Below are positions 45,921 to 53,343 of a DNA stretch of 64,000 nt, in pieces. This DNA is from JBLMXQ01 sp050257855. GTDB taxonomy: Bacteria > Acidobacteriota > Vicinamibacteria > Vicinamibacterales > CAVVIG01. The stretch is taken from contig JBLMXQ010000134.1 of NCBI GenBank assembly GCA_050257855.1, positions 1 to 64,000 on the forward strand, given 5' to 3'. How positions within the stretch are numbered: the stretch's first letter is position 1; each line of letters starts with the position of its first letter. The position numbers and the translations under genes are program-made. Under the pieces are notes generated by a model. It saw only the letters and a program-made list of their open reading frames with translations. It was not told where the DNA came from and searched no databases.

Positions 45921-45924
45921 GGAT

Positions 45925-46434
45925 CTACCTCAGCACCGCGACCAGAGCGCCGACGGCAATCGCCGGCGCATACGCAAACCGGTTGTCGGCCGACGCGTGC
46001 TCGATCTCGGCGACCGTCGCGCCGGCCGTGCGGACGAGAGAGGCCGCGCGATCGAGCGTGACCCCGAGGCGCCCCCGCGACAGCGCCACGACAAGGGCGA
46101 GCGCGCCGCCGGCGAGCGCCGTGTAGATGAACGCCATCGCGACTCCCGCCGGTCCGAGCAGCGTGCCCATCGCCGCCAGCAGCTTGACGTCGCCGGCGCC
46201 GGTGGCGCCGACGAGGTGTCCCGGCAGCATCATCACGAGGCCGACGGCGAACCCGGCGAGCGCCCCCCCGATGCCGATCGGCGTCACCCGGCACGCGGCC
46301 AGGCCGATGCCGAGCGCGGCGATGCCGATCGTCAGCGCGTTCGGCACGCGTCGCGTACGCAGATCGATGACCGCGCCGGCGCACCCGCTGCCGGCCACGG
46401 CCGTCACGATGGGGAGTTCAGAAGGCTTGAGCAA
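45925..46434 (-). CDS. cpaA: Prepilin peptidase CpaA/TadV
   Basis: This 169-residue membrane peptidase of the A24 family has the catalytic Asp in VIDLRTRRVPN and in GATGAGDVKLLA. It has about six helices and lacks the N-methylating domain of PilD, as expected for TadV. It would cleave the two Flp pilins and TadE. The TTG start at 46434 overlaps the pilin stop (46418) by 17 bp; an internal GTG at 46407 is an alternative start. Confidence 0.87.
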   Translation of the reverse strand: MLKPSELPIVTAVAGSGCAGAVIDLRTRRVPNALTIGIAALGIGLAACRVTPIGIGGALAGFAVGLVMMLPGHLVGATGAGDVKLLAAMGTLLGPAGVAMAFIYTALAGGALALVVALSRGRLGVTLDRAASLVRTAGATVAEIEHASADNRFAYAPAIAVGALVAVLR

Positions 46435-46591
46435 TGGCCTGCCAGAACGTGTTGTAAATGGTGGTGCCGACGGCCGTCACGGCCGCCATCGCGAACAGCG
46501 CGATCAGCACGACGAGCAGCCCGTACTCGAGCAGGTCCTGCCCCTCGTCCCGGCGCGCCAGGCGGCCTACCATCGCGAGAACGCGGTCCAT
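46418..46591 (-). CDS. flp: Flp-type pilin (second copy)
   Basis: The 57-residue pilin starts MDRVLAMVGRLARRDEG, followed by the processing site G/QDLLEY and a hydrophobic helix (GLLVVLIALFAMAAVTAVG). The conserved Glu5-Tyr6 of mature Flp pilins is present. The charged leader and length are typical. Two hairpins separate it from the upstream pilin gene, and it overlaps cpaA. Confidence 0.85.
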   Translation of the reverse strand: MDRVLAMVGRLARRDEGQDLLEYGLLVVLIALFAMAAVTAVGTTIYNTFWQAIAQAF

Positions 46592-46604
46592 ACGGCAATC
46601 TCCA

Positions 46605-46623
46605 GCGGCCGGACTTCGGCCGC
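46605..46623 (-). other. Hairpin in pilin-pilin spacer
   Basis: The arms 46605-46611 and 46617-46623 pair perfectly over 7 bp with a five-base loop. It lies just upstream (in transcription) of the second pilin's ribosome-binding region and next to the larger hairpin at 46628-46653. Confidence 0.5.
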
Positions 46624-46627
46624 ACGT

Positions 46628-46653
46628 ACGGGGCGGGAACAGCCCCGCCCCGT
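46628..46653 (-). terminator. Strong GC hairpin after first pilin gene
   Basis: The arms 46628-46637 and 46644-46653 are perfectly complementary over 10 bp with a six-base loop. The hairpin starts 14 bases after the stop of the first pilin gene on the transcribed (minus) strand. It can be a partial terminator, or a stabilising 3' end that gives excess pilin mRNA over the assembly genes. No U tract follows. Confidence 0.6.
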
Positions 46654-46666
46654 CTCCTCGTGCCTC

Positions 46667-46846
46667 TTACGCGACGGACTGGAGCGAGGTGGCGATCGTC
46701 GAGAAGATCGTCTGCACGCTGCCGCCGGCGAGCTGCACCGCCCCGTACGCCACCAGCGCGATGAGGGCGACGAGCAGCGCGTACTCGAGCAGGTCCTGCC
46801 CGGAGTCGTCACGCACGAACAGACGCAGACGGTTGATCAGATCCAT
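46667..46846 (-). CDS. flp: Flp-type pilin (first copy, operon leader)
   Basis: The 59-residue pilin has a charged leader MDLINRLRLFVRDDSG, the processing site G/QDLLEY, then YALLVALIALVAYGAVQLAGG. Glu5-Tyr6 of the mature form is present. ATG 46846 is chosen over 46879 because GGAGG lies seven bases upstream and the leader length then fits. It is the first gene of the tad operon and the probable major pilin. Next comes a strong hairpin, then a second pilin gene. Confidence 0.88.
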   Translation of the reverse strand: MDLINRLRLFVRDDSGQDLLEYALLVALIALVAYGAVQLAGGSVQTIFSTIATSLQSVA

Positions 46847-46940
46847 TTGGCTTCCTCCAGCGCGTTCCTGGACGCGCAAAGCGGTGTGTGCCGTTTGCGA
46901 TCACCCGCTGCGGCAGCACCGCGAGACGGACGAGCACAGG

Positions 46941-46955
46941 GCAACGGCTGTGCCA
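46941..46955 (-). promoter_or_regulatory. Sigma-54 (-24/-12) promoter of the Flp/Tad operon
   Basis: On the minus strand the sequence reads TGGCACAGCCGTTGC. The -24 TGGCAC and the -12 TTGC match the consensus fully, with GG and GC separated by exactly 10 bases. It points at the first pilin gene; transcription would start near 46930 and leave a leader of about 85 bases. Such promoters need RpoN and an AAA+ enhancer-binding activator, which is not encoded in this window. Confidence 0.8.
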
Positions 46956-47116
46956 CGGATCGGAGGCCGCGCGCGGGACGAGCACACAACTGCCTGTCGT
47001 TACGGGTATTTAACGGGCGAGCCCCGCCGCACGGGCTGGCGCTGTCACCGGCCCCGTGGAACGGGGGCGAACGGCACATTCGTAAGTGGGTGCGCGAATT
47101 TCGTCCTCGAGTGTTC

Positions 47117-47131
47117 TGTTGCAAAACAACA
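47117..47131. repeat. Inverted repeat upstream of the tad operon
   Basis: The sequence TGTTG-CAAAA-CAACA is a perfect 5-bp inverted repeat in the intergenic region, about 165 bases upstream of the sigma-54 promoter. Its distance suits an upstream activator site, but the short arms make chance possible. Confidence 0.3.
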
Positions 47132-47269
47132 CACCCGCGAACGAGCGTGTAATCGAACCGGTGCTAAGACCCACGTCCGCCGGCAGTTGGCTCGCTGATC
47201 CGATGCGCGCGCAGCTGCGGAACGGGCTTTGCGATCTAGTACTGAACCGGATTCGCGGGAAGCCGGATC

Positions 47270-47545
47270 ATGCGACGCCGAATTGAAGATCTGCTGATCT
47301 CCGTGGCCAGCGCGCTGCTGGTGCTCATCGCGCTCGTCGCCCTCGACGACCGGGTGCGGGAGCGCGCGGCTGCGCTCATGACCTCCCATGGTTCGGCGGC
47401 GGCGGTCGGCACGCTGGGCAATCGCGCCAGCGACTTCGCCCAGGTTCTCGTCAGCGTCGTGCGCGACCAGTCGGCGGTACACGGCCCGCTCGTGCTGTTC
47501 GCGGTCGTCGCCACCGTGCTCGTCCTGTTCATGCTGCGGACCTGA
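47270..47545 (+). CDS. Small two-helix membrane protein
   Basis: The 91-residue protein has two predicted membrane helices (LLISVASALLVLIALVAL and GPLVLFAVVATVLVLFMLR) separated by a polar loop of about 45 residues. I recognise no family. The stop is one base from the start of the receiver-like gene, so the two are co-transcribed. It is divergent from the Tad operon and could be linked to it functionally. The Shine-Dalgarno is weak. Confidence 0.6.
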   Translation: MRRRIEDLLISVASALLVLIALVALDDRVRERAAALMTSHGSAAAVGTLGNRASDFAQVLVSVVRDQSAVHGPLVLFAVVATVLVLFMLRT

Positions 47546-47546
47546 G

Positions 47547-49841
47547 ATGCCGCTGATTCTCGCGATCGAACCGGACAAGCGCCAGGCGTCCCAGCTCGTG
47601 GCGCTGGCGCACAACCCGCTCGACGCCGACATCGTCGTGGCCGACTCCGCCGAGCGCGGCCTCAGCGAGATCGGATCGCGCGTCCCCGACGTCATCCTGA
47701 CCTCCGCGCTGCTCTCGCCGAAGGACGAGACGGTCCTGGCCGCCTGGCTGCGGCGCCTCGATGCAGCCGCGGCGCACGTGCAGACCCTGACGATTCCCGT
47801 GCTCGCCGCGGCCACGCGCCGGCCCCGCGCGCAGTCGGGCGAAACCGTGTTCAAGCGGCTGCGCGGCCGCACGAAGCGCGTCGCGCCCGATGGCTGCGAT
47901 CCCAGGCTGTTCGCGGAGCAGATCGCCGAGTACCTCGAGCGCGCCGAAGCGGAGCGCGAAGCGTACGCCGCGGCGGCGCGCCGCCCGCACCCGCCAGAGT
48001 CCGTTGCGGCGGACGGCCCGCCGGCAACGGGGATCGCGTCCGAATCGGCGGCGTCGTTCGGCGTGGAGGAGTGGCTTGCTCCGGAGCCTGGACTCTCGGT
48101 GCTGCTTCCACCCGAGGCGGTCGTCGAGCAGGCGCCATTCGAGCCGGTCGTCGCGGCGCCCGACATCGTCGTGCCTTCGATCGTGCTGCCCGCCGTCGTC
48201 GAACCGGCGTTCGACGCGCCGGTTGACGGGCAGGCCGTGATATCCGTGATCGCGCAGGAGCCGGCGTGGGAGATGCCGGCGGCGATCGTGCAGCCGGCCC
48301 CGTCGGGGTTCGACGATGAAGTTGCCGAAGTCGCCGCGACGGACCTGCCCACGGTTTCCGAAGACCGGTCCGTCGTCCACGAGGAGCTCGCCCTCGTTCA
48401 CGACGACCTGGCACTCGTACGCGAAGACCTGACGGTCGCGCCCGATGAGCCGCACCGCGATGAAGGCGGCCCGTGGGAAGTCACGATTCCAGTCGAAGAA
48501 GATCCGTGGTCGACGGAACGGGTTGCAGCCGCGAGGGAGGCGCCCGCAGACGAGGAGCCTGTCCCGACCGCAGTGCTGCCAGATACCACCGAGTCGCAGC
48601 CGTTCGAGCTGGTTACCGCCGAGCCCGAGGTCGTCGAGGCGATCGTCGACGAGCAGATCGAAGCCGCGCAGGAGCCGGAGCCGCCAATCGTCATCGACGT
48701 GGAGATGACGCCGTCGCCGGCCGTCGAAGAGGACCTGACGGCGGCACTCGCACCAGAGGGCGATTCGGCGTTCGCGATCGAGCTGTCGGAAACGGACCTC
48801 GATGCGGCGCTCGGTGAATTCACCGCGCCGGTCGGCGCCAAGGTTGAATCCATCGCGCTCGGGCCGAAGCCGTCGATCGAAATGGTTGCGGCGCCGGTGA
48901 TGGAACCGCCGGCACTGGAGGAAGCGCTCCCGGCTCCTGAGCCGGCAGCCGTCGAAGCGGCCGATTCCGCCGTCGCGTGGGCGTCAGCCGAGCCCGAAGC
49001 GCCGGAGGGCGTCGAGCCCGCGGAGGCGGCCGGCATCGAGCCCGAGGCGCCGGCCAGCATCGAGTCCGAGTGGGCGGAGAGTGTCGAGCCACTGGCGACG
49101 GTCAGCGTCGAGCCCGAGGCTTCGGCCAATGACGAGCTCGCACCGGCGTCCACCGTCGAGGCCACACCGGCGGTCGAGGCCGCACCGCCGGCCAGCGTCG
49201 AACCCGTACCGGCGGTAAGCGTCGAACCTCCAGCACCGGCGAGCCCGGAGCCCGTGCTGGCGGCAAGCGTCGAACCACCAGCACCGGCGGCCAGCCCCGA
49301 GCCGGTACTGGCGGCGAACCCCGAGCCCGTGCCGGTCGTGGAGGCCGCCGTCCCGATCAGCACGGACATCCAGCAGAGCGCGAGTCAGGCAGCGCAGTTC
49401 ATGGACGCGCTGGAGCAGTTGCGCGCCGAGATCGAGCGGCTGCGGACCGAGCGTGTGCAGCCGGTCGTCATCACCATTCCGGCGCCCGCCGTACCCGTCG
49501 CCGCCGCGCCTCCGACGCCGGTGGCGGCCGCGCCCACTTCCACGCCGGAGCCTGAGCCGGCGGAAGAACCGCAACAGGACGAGGCGGCGCCCGCTCCCGT
49601 GTCACGAACGTCGCCGAAGCGCGCCGCGTCCGAGCCAGCCGAGGCGAGGCCGCGCGACCCGGAGCCGGTAGCCGCCGCGGGCAAGAAGAAGGCGAAGAAG
49701 AAGAAGGCGAAGAAGCCGGTCCAGGACGAGTGGGGCTTCTTCGATCCCGAGCAGTGCGGGTTCGCGGCGCTGCTCGAAAAGCTCGACGAGGTCACCGAAA
49801 CGGACGATCCGGAGCCACGGCCAGCGCGCCGGACGCACTGA
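47547..49841 (+). CDS. Receiver-like protein with long low-complexity region
   Basis: Residues 1 to about 125 of this 764-residue protein resemble a degenerate response-regulator receiver (LILAIEPDKRQASQLVALA, RVPDVILTSALL). Residues about 150-700 are Ala/Pro/Glu/Val-rich, low complexity and acidic, with imperfect repeats around PEPVLAASVEPPAPA. The C-terminus has a Lys-rich run (AGKKKAKKKKAKKPVQ), then a conserved-looking block DEWGFFDPEQCGFAALLEKL. There is no membrane helix. Its relation to the adjacent Tad operon is by position only. A cytoplasmic scaffold is plausible but unproven. Confidence 0.65.
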   Translation: MPLILAIEPDKRQASQLVALAHNPLDADIVVADSAERGLSEIGSRVPDVILTSALLSPKDETVLAAWLRRLDAAAAHVQTLTIPVLAAATRRPRAQSGETVFKRLRGRTKRVAPDGCDPRLFAEQIAEYLERAEAEREAYAAAARRPHPPESVAADGPPATGIASESAASFGVEEWLAPEPGLSVLLPPEAVVEQAPFEPVVAAPDIVVPSIVLPAVVEPAFDAPVDGQAVISVIAQEPAWEMPAAIVQPAPSGFDDEVAEVAATDLPTVSEDRSVVHEELALVHDDLALVREDLTVAPDEPHRDEGGPWEVTIPVEEDPWSTERVAAAREAPADEEPVPTAVLPDTTESQPFELVTAEPEVVEAIVDEQIEAAQEPEPPIVIDVEMTPSPAVEEDLTAALAPEGDSAFAIELSETDLDAALGEFTAPVGAKVESIALGPKPSIEMVAAPVMEPPALEEALPAPEPAAVEAADSAVAWASAEPEAPEGVEPAEAAGIEPEAPASIESEWAESVEPLATVSVEPEASANDELAPASTVEATPAVEAAPPASVEPVPAVSVEPPAPASPEPVLAASVEPPAPAASPEPVLAANPEPVPVVEAAVPISTDIQQSASQAAQFMDALEQLRAEIERLRTERVQPVVITIPAPAVPVAAAPPTPVAAAPTSTPEPEPAEEPQQDEAAPAPVSRTSPKRAASEPAEARPRDPEPVAAAGKKKAKKKKAKKPVQDEWGFFDPEQCGFAALLEKLDEVTETDDPEPRPARRTH
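49211..49309 (+). repeat. Imperfect tandem repeat within the low-complexity gene
   Basis: Two adjacent copies of about 48 and 51 bases (49211-49258 and 49259-49309) encode SVEPPAPA-SPEPVLAA units. The second copy has one extra Ala codon. They sit in the Pro/Ala/Glu-rich middle of the receiver-like gene. Confidence 0.6.
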
Positions 49842-49916
49842 CCCGCGGGGCCGCCGCAAATATTCGTACGTGCGGTTGAGGCGCTCCCCCGGCCGCCGGT
49901 TCGCTATGATCGGCCT

Positions 49917-51245
49917 GTGGAGCACCATCGCAATCTCGCCATCCTGGTCGGGGGCGGCCCGGCGCCCGGCATCAACAGCGTCATCGGCGCGGCGACCATC
50001 CGGGCCCGGCTCGAGGACATCGACGTCATCGGCCTGCGCGACGGGTTCGAGTGGATCATGCGGGGCGACGTCGAGCACGTGGTGCCGCTGACCATCGACG
50101 CAGTCAGCCGGATTCACTTCCGCGGCGGGTCGTACATCGGCATTTCGCGCGCCAACCCGACCACGAGCGACACGCACCTCGAGAACACGGTCATCTCGCT
50201 GCTGCGCCTCAACGTCTCGCAGCTCATCACGATAGGCGGCGACGACACGGCGTTCTCGGCGATGAAGCTCGAACAGCGCTCGGCCGGGCGCATCCGCGTC
50301 GTCCACGTGCCGAAGACGATCGACAACGACCTGGACCTGCCCGCGTACGTCGACACCTTCGGGTTCCAGACCGCGCGCCACTACGGCGTCGACATCGTGA
50401 AGAACCTGATGGTGGACGCGAAGACCACGTCGCGCTGGTACGTCGTCGTGACGATGGGGCGCAAGGCCGGCCATCTGGCGCTCGGCATCGGCAAGGCGGC
50501 CGGCGCGACGCTGACGCTCATCCCCGAGGAGTTCCCGAAGCCGATCCGACTGAAGGCGATCGTCGACACCCTGACCGGCGCGATCCTGAAGCGACTGAGC
50601 TACGGCCGTCCCGACGGCGTCGCGATCGTGGCCGAAGGCGTCGTGCTCGACGCGGCGCCGGAGGATTTCGAGGGGCTGCACGAGGTCGAACACGACGCGC
50701 ACGGCCACCTGCGCATCGCCGAAGTCAACATCGGCGAGATCCTCAAGGCGAAGGTGCAGCAGCGGCTGAAGGCGTTCGGCGTCAAGACGACGATCGTCGC
50801 GAAGAACATCGGCTACGAGCTGCGCTGCGCGGATCCGATTCCGTACGACATGGAGTACACGCGCGATCTGGGCTACTGCGCGGCGAAGTACCTGCTGGCG
50901 GGCGGCAACGCGGCGATGATCTCCATGCAGGGCGGGCACTTCGTGCCGGTGCCGTTCGCGAGCCTGATCGACGAGGAGACCGGCCGCACGCGCGTCCGGC
51001 TCGTGGACGTGTCCTCGACGCGCTATGCCATCGCGCGGCGGTACATGATCCGGCTGCGGCGCGACGACTTCGAGGATCCGCACGAGCTCGCGAAGATGGC
51101 GGCCACCGCGCACATCGGCCTGCCGGAGTTCCGCGACGAGTTCGAGTACCTGATCGCTTCCGAGCCGCCGCCCCTGGCGATGGATCAGCGCGGCGAGCGC
51201 AACGGCCGGAGCGAGGGCGAGGCGCACGTCGAGCACCAGACCTGA
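49917..51245 (+). CDS. Phosphofructokinase, probably pyrophosphate-type
   Basis: The 442-residue enzyme of the PFKA superfamily phosphorylates fructose 6-phosphate in glycolysis. It shows LVGGGPAPGINSVI at the N-terminus, the GGDDT motif (D109-D110-T111) and PKTIDNDL (K133, D136, D138). ATP-dependent enzymes have GGDGS and GTIDND; the Asp in GGDD and the Lys in PKTIDND are typical of pyrophosphate-dependent forms. This suggests PPi as phosphoryl donor, but it is an inference. The GTG start at 49917 lacks a clear Shine-Dalgarno. The UbiB-like gene follows 18 bases later. Confidence 0.85.
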   Translation: MEHHRNLAILVGGGPAPGINSVIGAATIRARLEDIDVIGLRDGFEWIMRGDVEHVVPLTIDAVSRIHFRGGSYIGISRANPTTSDTHLENTVISLLRLNVSQLITIGGDDTAFSAMKLEQRSAGRIRVVHVPKTIDNDLDLPAYVDTFGFQTARHYGVDIVKNLMVDAKTTSRWYVVVTMGRKAGHLALGIGKAAGATLTLIPEEFPKPIRLKAIVDTLTGAILKRLSYGRPDGVAIVAEGVVLDAAPEDFEGLHEVEHDAHGHLRIAEVNIGEILKAKVQQRLKAFGVKTTIVAKNIGYELRCADPIPYDMEYTRDLGYCAAKYLLAGGNAAMISMQGGHFVPVPFASLIDEETGRTRVRLVDVSSTRYAIARRYMIRLRRDDFEDPHELAKMAATAHIGLPEFRDEFEYLIASEPPPLAMDQRGERNGRSEGEAHVEHQT

Positions 51246-51263
51246 GGGCCCTCGAGACGCCTC

Positions 51264-52910
51264 ATGACGCCCTCGCTCCGGTACCGCCGCATCGTCGTGT
51301 TCTTCTGGAGCGTCGCGCTGCGGCTCGTCGCCTGGGAGTGGCTGCTGCCGCGCCTCGGCTTCCGCGCGGCCGTGGAACGCACGCGCCCGGCGCGCCTCCG
51401 TCGAATCGCCGCGCGGTTTCGCCAGCTCGCCGTCGAGATGGGCGGCGTCCTCATCAAGGTCGGGCAGTTCCTGTCGTCGCGCGTCGACGTGCTGCCGGCG
51501 GAGATCACCTCAGGGCTGGCGTCGCTCCAGGACGAGGTTCCACCCGAGCCGTTCGCGCGCGTCCGCGAGGTCTTGGTCCGCGATCTGGGCCCTCAGCTCC
51601 TGCAGCAGCTGACCCGCATCGACGAGGCTCCGCTCGCCGCCGCCTCGCTCGGACAGGTCCATCGTGCGGCGCTCGACACTTCTGCGGCCGTCGACGGGCC
51701 GCTGCGGGTCGTGATCAAGGTCCAGCGCCCGGACATCGAGGCAATCATCGCAACGGATCTGGCCGCGCTGGCCACGGCCGGACGATGGCTCGACCGGTGG
51801 CCGCCCGTCCGGCGCCGCGCCGATATCCCGGGCCTGCTCGCCGAGTTCACGCGCGTGCTCCACGAGGAGCTGGACTACCTCGCCGAGGGGCAGAATGCCG
51901 AGACGCTCGCCGCGAACTTCGCGCACGATCCCGGCGTTGCCGTGCCGAAGGTCGTCTGGAGCCACACGACGCGGCACGTCCTGACGCTGGAAGACGTCTT
52001 CGCGATCAAGATCACCGACTACGACGCGGTCACCGCGGCCGGCGCGGACCGCGCCGAGGTGGCGCGGCGCCTCTTCCAGTGCTATCTGCAGCAGATCGTG
52101 CGCGACGGCTTCTTCCACGCCGACCCGCATCCGGGCAACCTGTTCGTCGCGCCGCTGCCGGACGGCGGCTGGCGGCTCGTGTTCGTCGACTTCGGCATGG
52201 TCGGTCGGCTGTCGCCCGCGCTCCGGACCGGGCTGCGCGAGGCGGCGGTGGCGGTCGCCATGCGCGACAGCGCGCGCCTGGTCCGCGCGCAGCAGCAGCT
52301 CGGGCTGCTGCTGCCCACGGCGGATCTCGCGCTGCTCGAGCGCGCGGAACGGCAGCTGCTCGAACGGCTCTGGGGTCGGACGATGGCCGAGCTGCAGCAG
52401 ATCGGCCGGCAGGAAGCGCGCGCGCTCGCCAGCGAGTTCCGCGAGCTGCTCTACACCATGCCGTTCCACGTGCCGGAGGATCTGATCCTGCTCGGCCGCA
52501 CGCTCGGCATCCTCTCGGGGATGTGCACCGGCCTCAACCCGCAGTTCAACGCGTGGCAGGAGCTGACGCCGTTCGCCGGGTCGCTGATGGCCGAGGAAGG
52601 GGCAGCCGGCTGGCGCATTGTCGCCGACGAGCTGTGGGATGTGGCCGCGGCGCTGCTGATGGTGCCGAAACGCGCCGATGCAGTGCTCGGGATGCTGCAG
52701 CGGGGCGAGCTGGAGCTGCAAATCCCGGCCGTCGAACGACAGCTGGCGCGGCTCGAGCTGACGGTCCGGCGCGTGGCGGGCAGCGTCTTCTGCGGCGCGG
52801 CTGCGCTCGCGGCAGTCCAGTTCTACATCGCCGGCCACCCCACGGCGAGCGCCTGGCTCGCGGCCGCTTCCGTCGCGGCGCTCGCGTGGACGTTGACGCG
52901 GCGCCTGTGA
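51264..52910 (+). CDS. UbiB/AarF (ABC1) family atypical kinase
   Basis: The 548-residue ABC1 kinase-like protein has the KxGQ motif (IKVGQFLSSRVD), the Ala-rich loop AAASLGQVHRA, DPHPGNLFVAP and FVDFGMVG (the DFG-like metal motif), and two C-terminal membrane helices. Family members support isoprenoid quinone synthesis or lipid homeostasis. It lies 18 bases after the phosphofructokinase gene. There is no other quinone gene nearby, so the pathway role is by family only. Confidence 0.88.
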   Translation: MTPSLRYRRIVVFFWSVALRLVAWEWLLPRLGFRAAVERTRPARLRRIAARFRQLAVEMGGVLIKVGQFLSSRVDVLPAEITSGLASLQDEVPPEPFARVREVLVRDLGPQLLQQLTRIDEAPLAAASLGQVHRAALDTSAAVDGPLRVVIKVQRPDIEAIIATDLAALATAGRWLDRWPPVRRRADIPGLLAEFTRVLHEELDYLAEGQNAETLAANFAHDPGVAVPKVVWSHTTRHVLTLEDVFAIKITDYDAVTAAGADRAEVARRLFQCYLQQIVRDGFFHADPHPGNLFVAPLPDGGWRLVFVDFGMVGRLSPALRTGLREAAVAVAMRDSARLVRAQQQLGLLLPTADLALLERAERQLLERLWGRTMAELQQIGRQEARALASEFRELLYTMPFHVPEDLILLGRTLGILSGMCTGLNPQFNAWQELTPFAGSLMAEEGAAGWRIVADELWDVAAALLMVPKRADAVLGMLQRGELELQIPAVERQLARLELTVRRVAGSVFCGAAALAAVQFYIAGHPTASAWLAAASVAALAWTLTRRL

Positions 52911-53017
52911 CGGAGCGTACTACTGCCCTGCGGGGCGCCCGGCCGTCGTGTGCCAGGCAATGGTCTCTCGTCGAGCAGGATCACCGGGTACGGAGCGCGC
53001 GCCGGCGATGCCGGGCC

Positions 53018-53242
53018 TCACCGCTCCGCGGTGTGCTCGATCGCGCTGTCGATCAGGCTGCGGATGGCGAGCAGCATCTCCTTGCGCGCGGCGCGCTGGT
53101 GGCGCGTGAACTCCTCGGGCAACGACGGCAGCAGCGCCGACACGGTCTTGCGAAGCTCGTCGCCGGCCTGCCGGGCGTGGCCGAGCGCCTCGTCGGACAT
53201 CACATGGGGGAACGGCCGTCGGTTCTCTTTCTGGTCGACCAT
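53018..53242 (-). CDS. Small helical protein of unknown function
   Basis: The 74-residue, charged, mainly helical product (ELRKTVSALLPSLPEEFTRHQ, KEMLLAIRSLIDSAIEHT) has no signal or membrane segment. GAGGAG six bases before the ATG supports translation. It lies alone between the UbiB-like gene and the divergent S9 peptidase gene. I recognise no family; coding status rests on the Shine-Dalgarno, and on composition. Confidence 0.6.
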   Translation of the reverse strand: MVDQKENRRPFPHVMSDEALGHARQAGDELRKTVSALLPSLPEEFTRHQRAARKEMLLAIRSLIDSAIEHTAER

Positions 53243-53343
53243 GGACAGCTCCTCGAGTCCAGTATACGCCGCCCTTGTCGAGGCCGGCGCGTTCGTGGGA
53301 CGCTACGCTCGCGCCCCGCATGGCCGGGCGCGGGAGGAGCGCC

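Larger units (their letters stand above)
46847..47269. other. Divergent intergenic region upstream of the tad operon
   Basis: These 423 bases hold the sigma-54 promoter of the pilin operon (46941-46955) and an inverted repeat at 47117-47131. No gene is evident. The remainder presumably holds an enhancer-binding protein site and the promoter of the plus-strand gene at 47270, neither of which I can place. Confidence 0.5.
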
